Translations under genes and position numbers: made by a program
The notes under the pieces: model-generated
The model's database searches: none
The model's input: only the letters and a program-made list of their open reading frames with translations
What the model was told of the DNA's origin: nothing
Assembly (NCBI GenBank): GCA_964396185.1
Contig: CAYNEI010000007.1
Span: 21,521-85,520 of the forward strand
DNA from: CAYNEI01 sp964396185
GTDB lineage: Archaea; Thermoplasmatota; SW-10-69-26
DNA length: 64,000 nt
Direction: 5' to 3'
Part shown: positions 42,799 to 50,778 of the stretch, piece after piece
Numbering within the stretch: the stretch's first letter is position 1
Layout of the letters: each line of letters starts with the position of its first letter

Positions 42799-43851
42799 CT
42801 ACTCATCCATGCGTTGATGGGGTTTTTCTTGGGGTTGTTGCTGGGTCAAGCAGTGGCACGCGCCGAACCCGGCCACCAGGGCTCGGGCCGGGATGGGCGC
42901 GATGACGCGGTCCGGGAAGAGGTCCTGGAAGACCTCGACGGTCGCCTCATCCTGGGGGTCCTGGTAGACCGGCAGGAGCACCGTACCGTTGGCGATGGTG
43001 AAGTTCGTGTACGTGGCGGGCACGCGGACCCCCTCGGCTTCCATGGGGGCAGGCAGCGGGAGCTCGATGACCTCCAGGGGTTTGCCGCGTTCATCGGTCA
43101 TGGTGGTCAGGCGATCCAGGTTGGCCTGGCAGATCCGATGGTTGTCCCGGTTGGGGTCCGGCTCGGTGGCTGCCACGACGGTGGATCGATCCACGAAGCG
43201 GGCGATGTCGTCCACGTGCCCGTCGGTGTCGTCACCCACGATGCCCTCCCCGAGCCAGAGCACGTTCTCGGCGCCGAGTACGTCCCCGAGCAGCTCCTCC
43301 ATGCCCTGGTGGTCGCGCTCGCCTCCACGGTTCGGGTGGAGCAGGGACTGCTCGGTGGTGAGCACGCTGCCGAAGCCGTTGGAGTCGATCGCACCCCCTT
43401 CCATCACGGTCTCGACCCGGTAGCGGGACACGCCTGCCAACTCGCACACGATGCGGGCCAGCCGGTCGTCTCGCAGCAGGGTCTCGTACTTGCCGCCCCA
43501 GGCGTTGAACCGCCAGTCCACGCCCACCAGGGCCTCGGTCGGGTGCACCAGGAACGTGGGCCCGGTGTCACGCAACCACGAATCTGCGTAGTCCACGACG
43601 TGGACCCGGTAGGCCTGGACGTCGCGCTCGTCCAACAGCGCCCTCACACGGGCCGCGGTCGTCTCATCTGGGACGAGCAGGTCGGCGCGCTGGTGAGGGG
43701 CAAGGGCATCGATCATCTCGAGGTAGCTCGCCTCGGCCTCCTCGACGCCGAGCACCCAGGTGTGCGGGTCGTGGGGCCAGGCCAACCACATCGAGGCTTG
43801 GGGCTCCCACTCAGCGGGCCAACGGTAGCCAGCCTCCCCCGGCGGTACCAC
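42799..43851 (-). CDS. aguA: Agmatine deiminase
   Basis: 350 aa; converts agmatine to N-carbamoylputrescine. Peptidyl-arginine-deiminase fold with RDTGPTF, MEGGAIDSNG, DDTDGHVDDIARF and nucleophile C334 in HCLTQQQP. GTG 43851 shares a base with the TAG stop of the amidase gene, so translation is coupled. With aguB it completes arginine-derived putrescine synthesis. Confidence 0.94.
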   Translation of the reverse strand: MVPPGEAGYRWPAEWEPQASMWLAWPHDPHTWVLGVEEAEASYLEMIDALAPHQRADLLVPDETTAARVRALLDERDVQAYRVHVVDYADSWLRDTGPTFLVHPTEALVGVDWRFNAWGGKYETLLRDDRLARIVCELAGVSRYRVETVMEGGAIDSNGFGSVLTTEQSLLHPNRGGERDHQGMEELLGDVLGAENVLWLGEGIVGDDTDGHVDDIARFVDRSTVVAATEPDPNRDNHRICQANLDRLTTMTDERGKPLEVIELPLPAPMEAEGVRVPATYTNFTIANGTVLLPVYQDPQDEATVEVFQDLFPDRVIAPIPARALVAGFGACHCLTQQQPQEKPHQRMDE

Positions 43852-44741
43852 TAGGGCTCCCTCGCGTCGTCGATGAACCGTTCACCGAGGCCCGCGTAGG
43901 CGTCCACGCGGCGGTCGCGCAGGAAGGGCCAGGCTCGCCTCGTCTGCTCGATGCGCGACATATCCAGCTCCTCGACGAGGATCGCTTCGTCATCCGCGGG
44001 GGCTTGGGCGCTACGTCGGCCGAAGGGGTCGGCGACGAACGAGGACCCCCAGAACGTGATGTTCCCCTCGCGCCCGACGCGGTTGGCGGCTGCGACGTAG
44101 ACCCCGTTGGCCAGGGCATGAGCGCGCTGGGCCAGCTGCCAGGCCTCGCGCTGCTCGTGCCAGACCGCCTCGTCGGCGTCCCCGTAGCCGATGCACGTCG
44201 GGTAGAAGAGCACACGAGCCCCTTGGAGGGCTGCCAGGCGCGCACCCTCCGGGAACCACTGGTCCCAGCAGACCAGCACACCGATCCTGCCCACGGCCGT
44301 GTCGAACGTGCGGAAGCCCTGGTCGCCAGGGGTGAAGTAGTACTTCTCGAAGAACCCGGGGTCGTGGGGGATGTGCATCTTGCGGTACGCCCCCAGCAGG
44401 CTTCCGTCGGCGTCGATGACGGCAGCGCTGTTGTGGTAGATGCCAGCAGCTCGGCGCTCGAAGATAGGCGCGATGATGACGATGCCGAGCTCGGCGGCCA
44501 GCTCGCCCATCGCTTCGGTGGTCGGCCCGGGGATAGGCTCGGCGAGATCGAAGAGCGCGGGGTCCTCGGTCTGTGGGAAGTAGGCGGTCCGGAAGAGCTC
44601 CTGGAGGCAGACCACGCCTGCGCCCTGGTCGCTGGCTTGGCGCACGAGCTCGAGGTGGTGCTCGAGGTTCTTGGTGGGGTCCCCTAGGTCACGGGCCTGG
44701 GTCAAAGCGACCGTCACGGTGTCCGGCGCGCGTCGGGCCAT
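43851..44741 (-). CDS. aguB: N-carbamoylputrescine amidase
   Basis: 296 aa nitrilase-superfamily enzyme that splits N-carbamoylputrescine into putrescine, CO2 and ammonia. Catalytic triad E48 (LQELFRTAYF), K121 (YRKMHIP) and C158 (LVCWDQWFPE). The plant/bacterial AguB loop GYGDADEAVWHEQREAWQL is present. ATG 44741 follows a cctcaagaag box by ~28 nt. First gene of the aguB-aguA operon. Confidence 0.94.
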   Translation of the reverse strand: MARRAPDTVTVALTQARDLGDPTKNLEHHLELVRQASDQGAGVVCLQELFRTAYFPQTEDPALFDLAEPIPGPTTEAMGELAAELGIVIIAPIFERRAAGIYHNSAAVIDADGSLLGAYRKMHIPHDPGFFEKYYFTPGDQGFRTFDTAVGRIGVLVCWDQWFPEGARLAALQGARVLFYPTCIGYGDADEAVWHEQREAWQLAQRAHALANGVYVAAANRVGREGNITFWGSSFVADPFGRRSAQAPADDEAILVEELDMSRIEQTRRAWPFLRDRRVDAYAGLGERFIDDAREP

Positions 44742-44806
44742 CTCTCAACGCCATGGCCAGGCGTCCTTCTTGAGGGTTGTGGCCCGGCCGGGGGTGGCAT
44801 GCTCTC

Positions 44807-45238
44807 TCAGCGGTCCGGGTCCCGGGCGGGTCGATGCTCCCCCTCTCCAAGGGAGACCACGAGATCGACGTCGGTCCATGAGTCCACGACCGCCTGCACC
44901 CGCTCCTGGAGCCGATCGGCGACATCGGGTCCCTTGACCACGTAATCCATCGCGCCCAGGCTAAGCGCCTTGAGGGCGATCTCCTCGTCCCCCTGCCCGG
45001 TGAAGAAGAGGATGGGCAGGGTGCTGCGCATGCTCCGGAGCCGCTCGAGCACAGCAAGCCCGTCGCTGTCCGGGAGCTGGTAGTCCAGGATGACGAGGTC
45101 GACCGACTTGCTTTGAACGGTTTCCAGGGCGGCTTGCCCGGTGGCCACGCGCGTGACGGTCCAATCGTTGGAGGCGGTCAGCGCACGTTCGGCGATCATC
45201 GCGTGATCGTTGTTATCCTCGACCAGGAGCACGTGCAT
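44807..45238 (-). CDS. Single-domain response regulator
   Basis: 143 aa. Receiver domain with acidic pair E7/D8, phosphoacceptor D52, T80 and K102; a short acidic tail has no output domain. Start ATG 45238 begins HVLLVEDNND; in-frame ATGs at 45253-45262 lie closer to the TATA (ggttatc ~45280) and are possible. Receiver similarity to the fused regulator at 6 kb is moderate. No kinase gene is adjacent. Confidence 0.85.
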   Translation of the reverse strand: MHVLLVEDNNDHAMIAERALTASNDWTVTRVATGQAALETVQSKSVDLVILDYQLPDSDGLAVLERLRSMRSTLPILFFTGQGDEEIALKALSLGAMDYVVKGPDVADRLQERVQAVVDSWTDVDLVVSLGEGEHRPARDPDR

Positions 45239-45308
45239 GCAAGCGCCTTCCATCATGCCCATGCAGCTCCGGGGAGATAACCGCTGCCCTCCGGTTGCCC
45301 GGTTCGCC

Positions 45309-46046
45309 TCACCCGTACATCATCTGGGTGGTCGGGTCCCCTTCTGCGCGCTGCTGCTCCTGTAGGTGGGCGCGCAACTGCTGCTCGAACCGTTTGGCTT
45401 GCTCAAGCAGGGGCTCGGCATCCATCTTGATGCCTGGCACCAGGACATCCAGCACCTCGACCAGACGAGCCGCTGCTGCTGCATCGGGCACGTCCTCGTG
45501 GGCGCTCGTGAACAGGCAGACCACCCCCATGGACTGGCTGTTCCCCTCGACGAGCAGCGAAGCCGACAGCCCGCTCAGGGCACCGTCCGGGAACGTCTTC
45601 GAGCCGAGGTGCTCGTGGTCGATCGTGCACTGGAGGTTGGGTACGGCGAAGACATGGTCTGTCCCGTTCTCCGCCGGGGCTCCTTCCAACGTGACGATGC
45701 GTTCAGCGCCCACCTGCTTGGACCACTCAAGGATCTCGCGGGCGATGGGATCGGAGTGCTTGGGCGGCGGCACCGTGTCGGCGCGCACGACCACGAGCTG
45801 ATCGCACTCACCATCCAACCCACAGCGCTGGGTAGACGCGAAGAACTGCACCGGGGACATGGCGTGGCCATCGCGGATACTGGCCACCGGCGGGAAATGT
45901 GGGGAGTCCATGCTGGCCACGAGCTCCATCTCGAGCTTCGGGACAAGATAGCTCGCCACGATCGCACCCACGAGGCCCTGGCTTGGGAAGCCCACCACGA
46001 CTAGGGGATCCTCGTACGTCCACTCTCGGTGCGCGATGACCGGCAT
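45309..46046 (-). CDS. PAC2-family protein (proteasome assembly chaperone-like)
   Basis: 245 aa. Family signature WTYEDPLVVVGFPSQGLVGAI near the N-terminus, then SPHFPPVASIRDG, LVVVRADTVPP, ERIVTLEGAPAENG and a C-terminal helical coiled tail (AKRFEQQLRAHLQEQQ). ATG 46046 is preferred because ttgtacc lies ~25 nt before it; ATG 46088 is upstream. Archaeal PAC2 proteins are linked to proteasome assembly, but the precise role of this one is unknown. Confidence 0.88.
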   Translation of the reverse strand: MPVIAHREWTYEDPLVVVGFPSQGLVGAIVASYLVPKLEMELVASMDSPHFPPVASIRDGHAMSPVQFFASTQRCGLDGECDQLVVVRADTVPPPKHSDPIAREILEWSKQVGAERIVTLEGAPAENGTDHVFAVPNLQCTIDHEHLGSKTFPDGALSGLSASLLVEGNSQSMGVVCLFTSAHEDVPDAAAAARLVEVLDVLVPGIKMDAEPLLEQAKRFEQQLRAHLQEQQRAEGDPTTQMMYG

Positions 46047-46176
46047 AAGGCCGTATGGAGGGGGGTACAACGTCAAGGCTTCGGTCATCGGTCGCAGATC
46101 CTGGGACGTTCTCCAAGGGAGCGATGGAAGACTTTACGACAAGCCTCAAATACAACGACTAGACATCGAAGGCCCC

Positions 46177-46980
46177 ATGGCCATCCCGGCGGTCTCAGAC
46201 CAAACCCTCCTGGTCGCTGCCTTCCTTGGCATGGGCCTGCTGGGATGGGGTGCGTTCTGGAAGGACCGTCGAACCCACTGGGTCCGCATCGCCGGGTGGA
46301 TGATCTTCGGGCTCTACTGGCCGTTCAAAGCCCCCCACTACTTCGATGTAGGCGACCCGTTCAACGCTTATTTCGCGCTGGCCGCACCGCTGCTCACGGG
46401 CTACATCGCGTACCACGAGTACCTCTCCTGGAAGTGGAACGAGCGCCCGGTCGCCATGAGCTGGCTGGCCGGCGCGACCTTCGTTGCCGCCACCACGTAC
46501 TTCGTGCTCTTCGAGATCACGCCGATCCAGGAGAGCATCATCTACTTCACCGGGGTGGAGAGCGCGTGGCTCACCGACCTGCTCTTCGGCACGGACTCCA
46601 TCGCCTACCAAGCCTCCAGCGTGAACCCAACCGATGGGTACCGCCCCACGCACTTGTGCATGAGCGGCGTCACACCGCACCCGCCCACCGAGTACCTCTG
46701 CTCAGGCGCGCCAGCGGCCTACCAACACTACGCGGTGACCATCATCTTCGCGTGCACCGCGCTCCAATCCATCATGATCTTCGTGGGTGCCATCGCTTTC
46801 ACGAAGGCCAGCAACAAGCGCAAGTGGAAGGCCTACGCGCTCACGGTGCCCACGATCTACCTGCTCAACCTGTTCCGCAACGCCGGCATCGTTTACGGCT
46901 ACAGGGTCAAGCACTGGAGCATGTTCGGGATCGAGAGCTTCGAGTTCATGCACAGCTACGTCGCCAAGACGGGCGCGATC
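46177..46980 (+). CDS. artA: Archaeosortase A (3' end lost in gap)
   Basis: 268 residues visible from ATG 46177, ~27 nt after TATA caaatac. It is a multi-helix membrane transpeptidase-like enzyme that cuts PGF-CTERM proteins so their new C-terminus can be joined to lipid. Catalytic C193 (FACTALQS), R234 (NLFRNAGIVYG) and H259 (MHSYVAKTG) are all in place. Only the last transmembrane helix should be missing, cut by the N-run at 46981. The neighbours asd and pssA make the matching lipid partner. PGF-like substrates lie at 38.4-41.0 kb. Confidence 0.9.
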
Positions 46981-47080
46981 NNNNNNNNNNNNNNNNNNNN
47001 NNNNNNNNNNNNNNNNNNNNNNNNNNNNNNNNNNNNNNNNNNNNNNNNNNNNNNNNNNNNNNNNNNNNNNNNNNNNNNNN
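46981..47080. other. Assembly gap (100 N) without duplicated flanks
   Basis: The flanks (…gggcgcgatc and gacggtcgcg…) share no repeat, so sequence is truly missing. It removes the end of artA and the start of asd. To complete both genes several hundred bases are probably needed, so 100 N is a placeholder. Confidence 0.8.
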
Positions 47081-47524
47081 GACGGTCGCGTCCGCTCGAC
47101 CCAGGGCCGCCAGGTCGTGACATTCCTCAACGTCCACAACGTGCACGTCATCCGGGCCCCGTACGCCGGCACGGTGCGCCGCATCGAGCGCCTCCCTGGC
47201 GGGCATCGGCCTGCCTTCCTCGAGGGAGCCAAGCGCAACGCAGGCCTCGCGGTCACCCTCGAGACCCAGTGGGGCACCCTGGAGGTCCACCTCATCGCTG
47301 GGCTGGTCGCGCGTCGAGCCGTGGCCTACGTCGAGGCGGAGCAGACCGTCACGAAAGGCCAACGCATCGGCATCATCCGCTTCGGCTCCCGCGTGGACGT
47401 CGAGCTTCCCCAAGACGCGCAACCGGCCGTGGCGCCGGGGGCCAAGGTGCGGGCAGCAGCGAGCACCGTCGCCCAGCCGCCGCCCTCGGCCCCGAGAGCC
47501 CAGGCTCAGGGGGCCAGCGCATGA
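47081..47524 (+). CDS. asd: Phosphatidylserine/archaetidylserine decarboxylase (5' end lost in gap)
   Basis: The visible 147 residues match the short PSD-A family: NVHNVHVIRAPYAGTV, GHRPAFLEGAKRNAG and RFGSRVDVELP. The G-S in RFGSRVD is the self-cleavage site that forms the pyruvoyl cofactor. It converts archaetidylserine to archaetidylethanolamine. A Pro/Ala/Gln-rich tail follows. The stop overlaps the pssA start (ATGA). In haloarchaea this enzyme (PssD) and PssA are needed for ArtA-dependent processing. Confidence 0.88.
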   Translation, partial: DGRVRSTQGRQVVTFLNVHNVHVIRAPYAGTVRRIERLPGGHRPAFLEGAKRNAGLAVTLETQWGTLEVHLIAGLVARRAVAYVEAEQTVTKGQRIGIIRFGSRVDVELPQDAQPAVAPGAKVRAAASTVAQPPPSAPRAQAQGASA

Positions 47525-48231
47525 ACGCGGTGAGCCGGGCGAAGCGATGGGTCGCTGATCTGCTCACCCTGAGCAACGGGGTCTTCGGCTTCCTGTCCAT
47601 CGCCACATGGAGCGTCGAGCTCGGCCCGCTCTCGGGCCTGGACGACGCCTACATCGCAGCCGGCTACATCGGTCTCGGCATGATCGCTGACGGGCTGGAC
47701 GGGATCGTGGCCCGCGCGTGGGGCTCCACCGGGCTGGGAAACGCCCTGGACTCCATCAGCGATGCGATCACGTTCAGCGTGGCGCCAGCGGTCTTCCTTC
47801 TCAACACCCACGAGACCCACGCGGGCACGCTGCTCGGAGCAGCCACCGCAGCCGCCGCGCTGGTCTTCCTGCTTGCCGGCATGCTACGCCTGGCCCGCCA
47901 CCAGCAAGCCACATCCACAGACGCCTTCGAGGGCCTCCCCACGCCGTGGAGCGCTGCAGCTCTGACCGCGGTCCTCCTGGTCGGCATCCCCGCATGGGCG
48001 GCGATCACCGCCACACTCACCCTGGCCGCGCTCAACGTCAGCCGCATCCGGTACCCGAAAACCCGTGGGCGCACCAACACGAGGGCCACCCTGGCCATCC
48101 TAGCCTTGAGCATCCTAGTCATCGCGGGCCTCGTGGTCACGCGCACCAGCACGGACCTCTTCATCCTGACAGCCGTAGCCGTCGCCGCGGCCATGGTCGC
48201 CCTGGCACCGCTCTTCGCCCGGCCCCCGTGA
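47521..48231 (+). CDS. pssA: CDP-alcohol phosphatidyltransferase, archaetidylserine synthase type
   Basis: 236 aa membrane enzyme. The CDP-alcohol motif is complete: DGLDGIVARAWG...LDSISD (D-G-x2-A-R-x8-G-x3-D-x3-D). Six to eight transmembrane helices follow. It transfers serine to the CDP-activated archaeol backbone, giving the substrate for the upstream decarboxylase. Overlaps asd by four bases. Clustering with artA matches the known need for this lipid branch in protein lipidation. Confidence 0.9.
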   Translation: MNAVSRAKRWVADLLTLSNGVFGFLSIATWSVELGPLSGLDDAYIAAGYIGLGMIADGLDGIVARAWGSTGLGNALDSISDAITFSVAPAVFLLNTHETHAGTLLGAATAAAALVFLLAGMLRLARHQQATSTDAFEGLPTPWSAAALTAVLLVGIPAWAAITATLTLAALNVSRIRYPKTRGRTNTRATLAILALSILVIAGLVVTRTSTDLFILTAVAVAAAMVALAPLFARPP

Positions 48232-48325
48232 CCCCCCGCACAAATCAACACGCTTTAGGTGGAGGCCCCCGTTCAGGCCTTTAAGCAGACGCTCACCTTG
48301 AAGGGGAGCGCTGGAGCAAGATGAG

Positions 48326-48871
48326 ATGCCTCACGCCGCGAAGATCGGCATCACGGGGATGCCCTCCGTGGGGAAAACCCAGACCGTCCTGAAGATCATC
48401 CAGAAGCTAGAATCCAAGGAGGTGATCGTCGGAGGCATGGTCACCGAAGCCATCGAAGAGGGGGGCCAGCGCAAGGGGTTCCACATCCAGGATTGGCTGA
48501 CCAAGGAGACCGGCACCCTGGCCCATGTCGACTTCGACACCGACGTGCGCGTCGGGAAGTACGGCGTGGACCTCGACGTCCTCCACGAGATCGGCGTGCA
48601 AGCCATCCAGCGCGCCATCCAAGAAGCAGAGGTCATCGTGGTCGACGAGGTGGGCAAGATGGAGATGGAGAGCGACGAGTTCTGCGTCTCCGTCAAGGAC
48701 GCGCTCAACAGCGACAGGGCCATGATCATGACTCTGCACAAGAAGTCGCGAAACCCGTTGCTCCAGGATATCCGCCGCCGCGACGACATCCGCATCCTGG
48801 AGGTCACGCCCATCAACCGCAACCTCCTCCCGTACAAGATCGAGAAGTTGCTGGAAGGCGACGTCCTGTAG
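48326..48871 (+). CDS. THEP1-family nucleoside-triphosphatase
   Basis: 181 aa. P-loop GMPSVGKT, GGMVTEAIEEGGQRKGF, Walker B VIVVDEVGKMEM and C-terminal ILEVTPINRNLLP. The family hydrolyses nucleoside triphosphates in vitro; the physiological role is open (proposed RNA or nucleotide handling). A TATA-like cctttaag (~48281) and gggag upstream support ATG 48326. Stand-alone gene. Confidence 0.9.
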   Translation: MPHAAKIGITGMPSVGKTQTVLKIIQKLESKEVIVGGMVTEAIEEGGQRKGFHIQDWLTKETGTLAHVDFDTDVRVGKYGVDLDVLHEIGVQAIQRAIQEAEVIVVDEVGKMEMESDEFCVSVKDALNSDRAMIMTLHKKSRNPLLQDIRRRDDIRILEVTPINRNLLPYKIEKLLEGDVL

Positions 48872-48958
48872 GCGAGGTCGTGCTAGACCGCGTCGCGTGC
48901 ACACTCTGGCCCCCGTAGGCGGACAGCCATTATCCCTCACGCGAGGATGGTGGGCTGC

Positions 48959-49471
48959 ATGCGCACCAGCATGCTGCTGATCGCTACGCTTTGTCTGATG
49001 ACCACCCTGCCGGCTGCAGCTCAGCCAGTCGAGGACTTGAACCCCCTGCTCGTCGAGATCCAGCCCAACCCCGAGGGCCCTGACCGTGGCAACGAGTGGG
49101 TCGAGTTCGCCAACCCGTTCCCGGTCCCCTTGGACCTGGATGGGTTCTACCTCGCCGATGGAGAGCGCTGTTTGCTGGCTGACGAAGGCCGCACGGCAGA
49201 TGACCGCTACCCCCTGGAAGGCACGATCCCAGCCTTCGATCGCCTCGTCATCCTGCTTCCATCCAGCTGTCTGCAACTGGCCAACACGGGGGACAACCTC
49301 AACCTCACCCTTGAGGATGGGACCCTGGTCCAGGAGATCTCTTGGCCCCAGGAGAACCTCGACTTGCCCGCTGAGCAAGAGACCCTCCAGGCCTGTCTGG
49401 GTACCGCGGGGCTCCACGGCAACTGGACGCTCGCGCAGGCCACGCCCGGCGAGGCGAACGTCGCCTGCTGA
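48959..49471 (+). CDS. Secreted lamin-tail-domain protein
   Basis: 170 aa from ATG 48959 (~28 nt after ccattatccc); ATG 48947 is less well placed. Signal peptide MRTSMLLIATLCLMTTLPAA. The rest is a single lamin-tail (LTD) beta-sandwich: LVEIQPNPEGPDRGNEWVEF, LDLDGFYLADGE, FDRLVILL and LNLTLEDGTLV. LTD domains occur in secreted nucleases and surface proteins; no catalytic domain is attached here. Several Cys suggest disulfides. Confidence 0.8.
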   Translation: MRTSMLLIATLCLMTTLPAAAQPVEDLNPLLVEIQPNPEGPDRGNEWVEFANPFPVPLDLDGFYLADGERCLLADEGRTADDRYPLEGTIPAFDRLVILLPSSCLQLANTGDNLNLTLEDGTLVQEISWPQENLDLPAEQETLQACLGTAGLHGNWTLAQATPGEANVAC

Positions 49472-49614
49472 GACCCGTCGACCGACCCCTTCGCGCGGGC
49501 ACCATGAGCACGCTCCCGTGGCCGCCCGTGCTCTCCACTCGGGACCGCCGACAGCGATGACGCACTCGGCGGTCCTGGGTGAACCTTTTTGCCAGGACCG
49601 CGCTTCGCGCCTCC

Positions 49615-50274
49615 ATGGACGCTGGCGTGGACGAGGCGGGACGCGGCCCGGTGCTCGGCCCGCTGGTCGTGGCTGGCGTCGCAGGCCGGGCAGAGGACGT
49701 GCCAGACGGAGCCGCGGACTCCAAGACCTTGACCCCCAGTCGACGCGAGGCGCTCGACACCGCCATCCGCGGCACCCCTGACCTCGCCATCGCTGTACAC
49801 GAGATCACCGCTGACGAGCTCAACACGCGCATGAGCGCCGGTGAGAGCCTCAACGACGTCGAAGCCGTCGCCTTCACGAGCGTGCTCGACGAACTCGGCG
49901 CGACGCGCGCCATCGTGGACACCGTCGGCGCTGATGCCGAGGCCTTCGGCGCCCGGTTAACCGCCGCGGCCGCCGGCGCGTGCACCGTGCGAGCCGAGCC
50001 CCAGGCGGACGCCACCTACCCCCTGGTTGCGGCTGCCAGCATCGTGGCCAAGGTCGCCCGCGACCGAGCCATCGAGGGAATCGCGGACACGCTGGGAGCC
50101 ACCATCGGCTCCGGCTACCCCAGCGACCCCACCACGCGCACCTTCCTAGCCGAGTGGCGCAAGACCAGTGCCACGCCTCCCCCGCACACCCGGATCCACT
50201 GGAGCACGATCCAAGACCTTGGCTTCGGGACGGCACGCCTCACAGACTTCCCCCTCCAAAGGAGAGCACCCTGA
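49615..50274 (+). CDS. rnhB: Ribonuclease HII
   Basis: 219 aa; removes RNA from RNA-DNA hybrids. Acidic active site: DEAGRGPVLGP (Asp-Glu), an Asp in ATRAIVDTVGAD, and Asp in KVARDRAIE. AAASIVAKVARD and GSGYPSDPTT are family hallmarks. ATG 49615 is ~28 nt after cctttttgcc, so upstream in-frame codons are unlikely. The stop overlaps the SCP2 gene by one base. Confidence 0.95.
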   Translation: MDAGVDEAGRGPVLGPLVVAGVAGRAEDVPDGAADSKTLTPSRREALDTAIRGTPDLAIAVHEITADELNTRMSAGESLNDVEAVAFTSVLDELGATRAIVDTVGADAEAFGARLTAAAAGACTVRAEPQADATYPLVAAASIVAKVARDRAIEGIADTLGATIGSGYPSDPTTRTFLAEWRKTSATPPPHTRIHWSTIQDLGFGTARLTDFPLQRRAP

Positions 50275-50645
50275 TGACCCAGAACGATCCCGAGACCACG
50301 CAAGAGACCATCCTGGACTGCCTGGACCGCCTCGAGAGGGCTTTCCGCAAACGATGGAACAACGACGAGAAGTTCCGATCGAGCCTGGAAGGCAAGGATC
50401 GCGACATCCTCATCGACCTCCGAGCTGAAGGCGCGTGGACCCTCAAGGTGCGCGACGGTGATCTCGTGAGCATCGACGAGGGGAAACCCAGGGACCCGGA
50501 CGTCAAGATCGACGCCGAGGCCGAGGACTTCGTGGCCGTGTTCAACGGTGAGATAAGCCCCCTGGAAGCCTACGTGAAGCGCCGCATCAAAGTGAAAGCA
50601 GGGTTCCGAGACATCTTGCTCGTCAAGAGCTTCATGGGCGGATAG
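50274..50645 (+). CDS. SCP2 sterol-carrier-domain protein
   Basis: 123 aa. SCP2 fold: NNDEKFRSSLEGKDRDILID, GAWTLKVRDGDLVSID and VAVFNGEISPLEAYVKRRIK. Such proteins bind lipids or acyl-CoAs in a hydrophobic tunnel. The start shares a base with the rnhB stop (TGATG) and has ggag upstream, so the two form an operon. Ligand unknown. Confidence 0.87.
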   Translation: MTQNDPETTQETILDCLDRLERAFRKRWNNDEKFRSSLEGKDRDILIDLRAEGAWTLKVRDGDLVSIDEGKPRDPDVKIDAEAEDFVAVFNGEISPLEAYVKRRIKVKAGFRDILLVKSFMGG

Positions 50646-50778
50646 GCCCCTTGTTGGACGGGTGTAGCGCGGCTGCGTCCAGGGGATGCCTGCCCCTCCC
50701 CCGAGACGAAAAGCGTTATATCAGGGCCTCTTCGTCACTCTCTCTGCCGGGGTTGCCCGGTCATCAGGAGCGCGTTTC

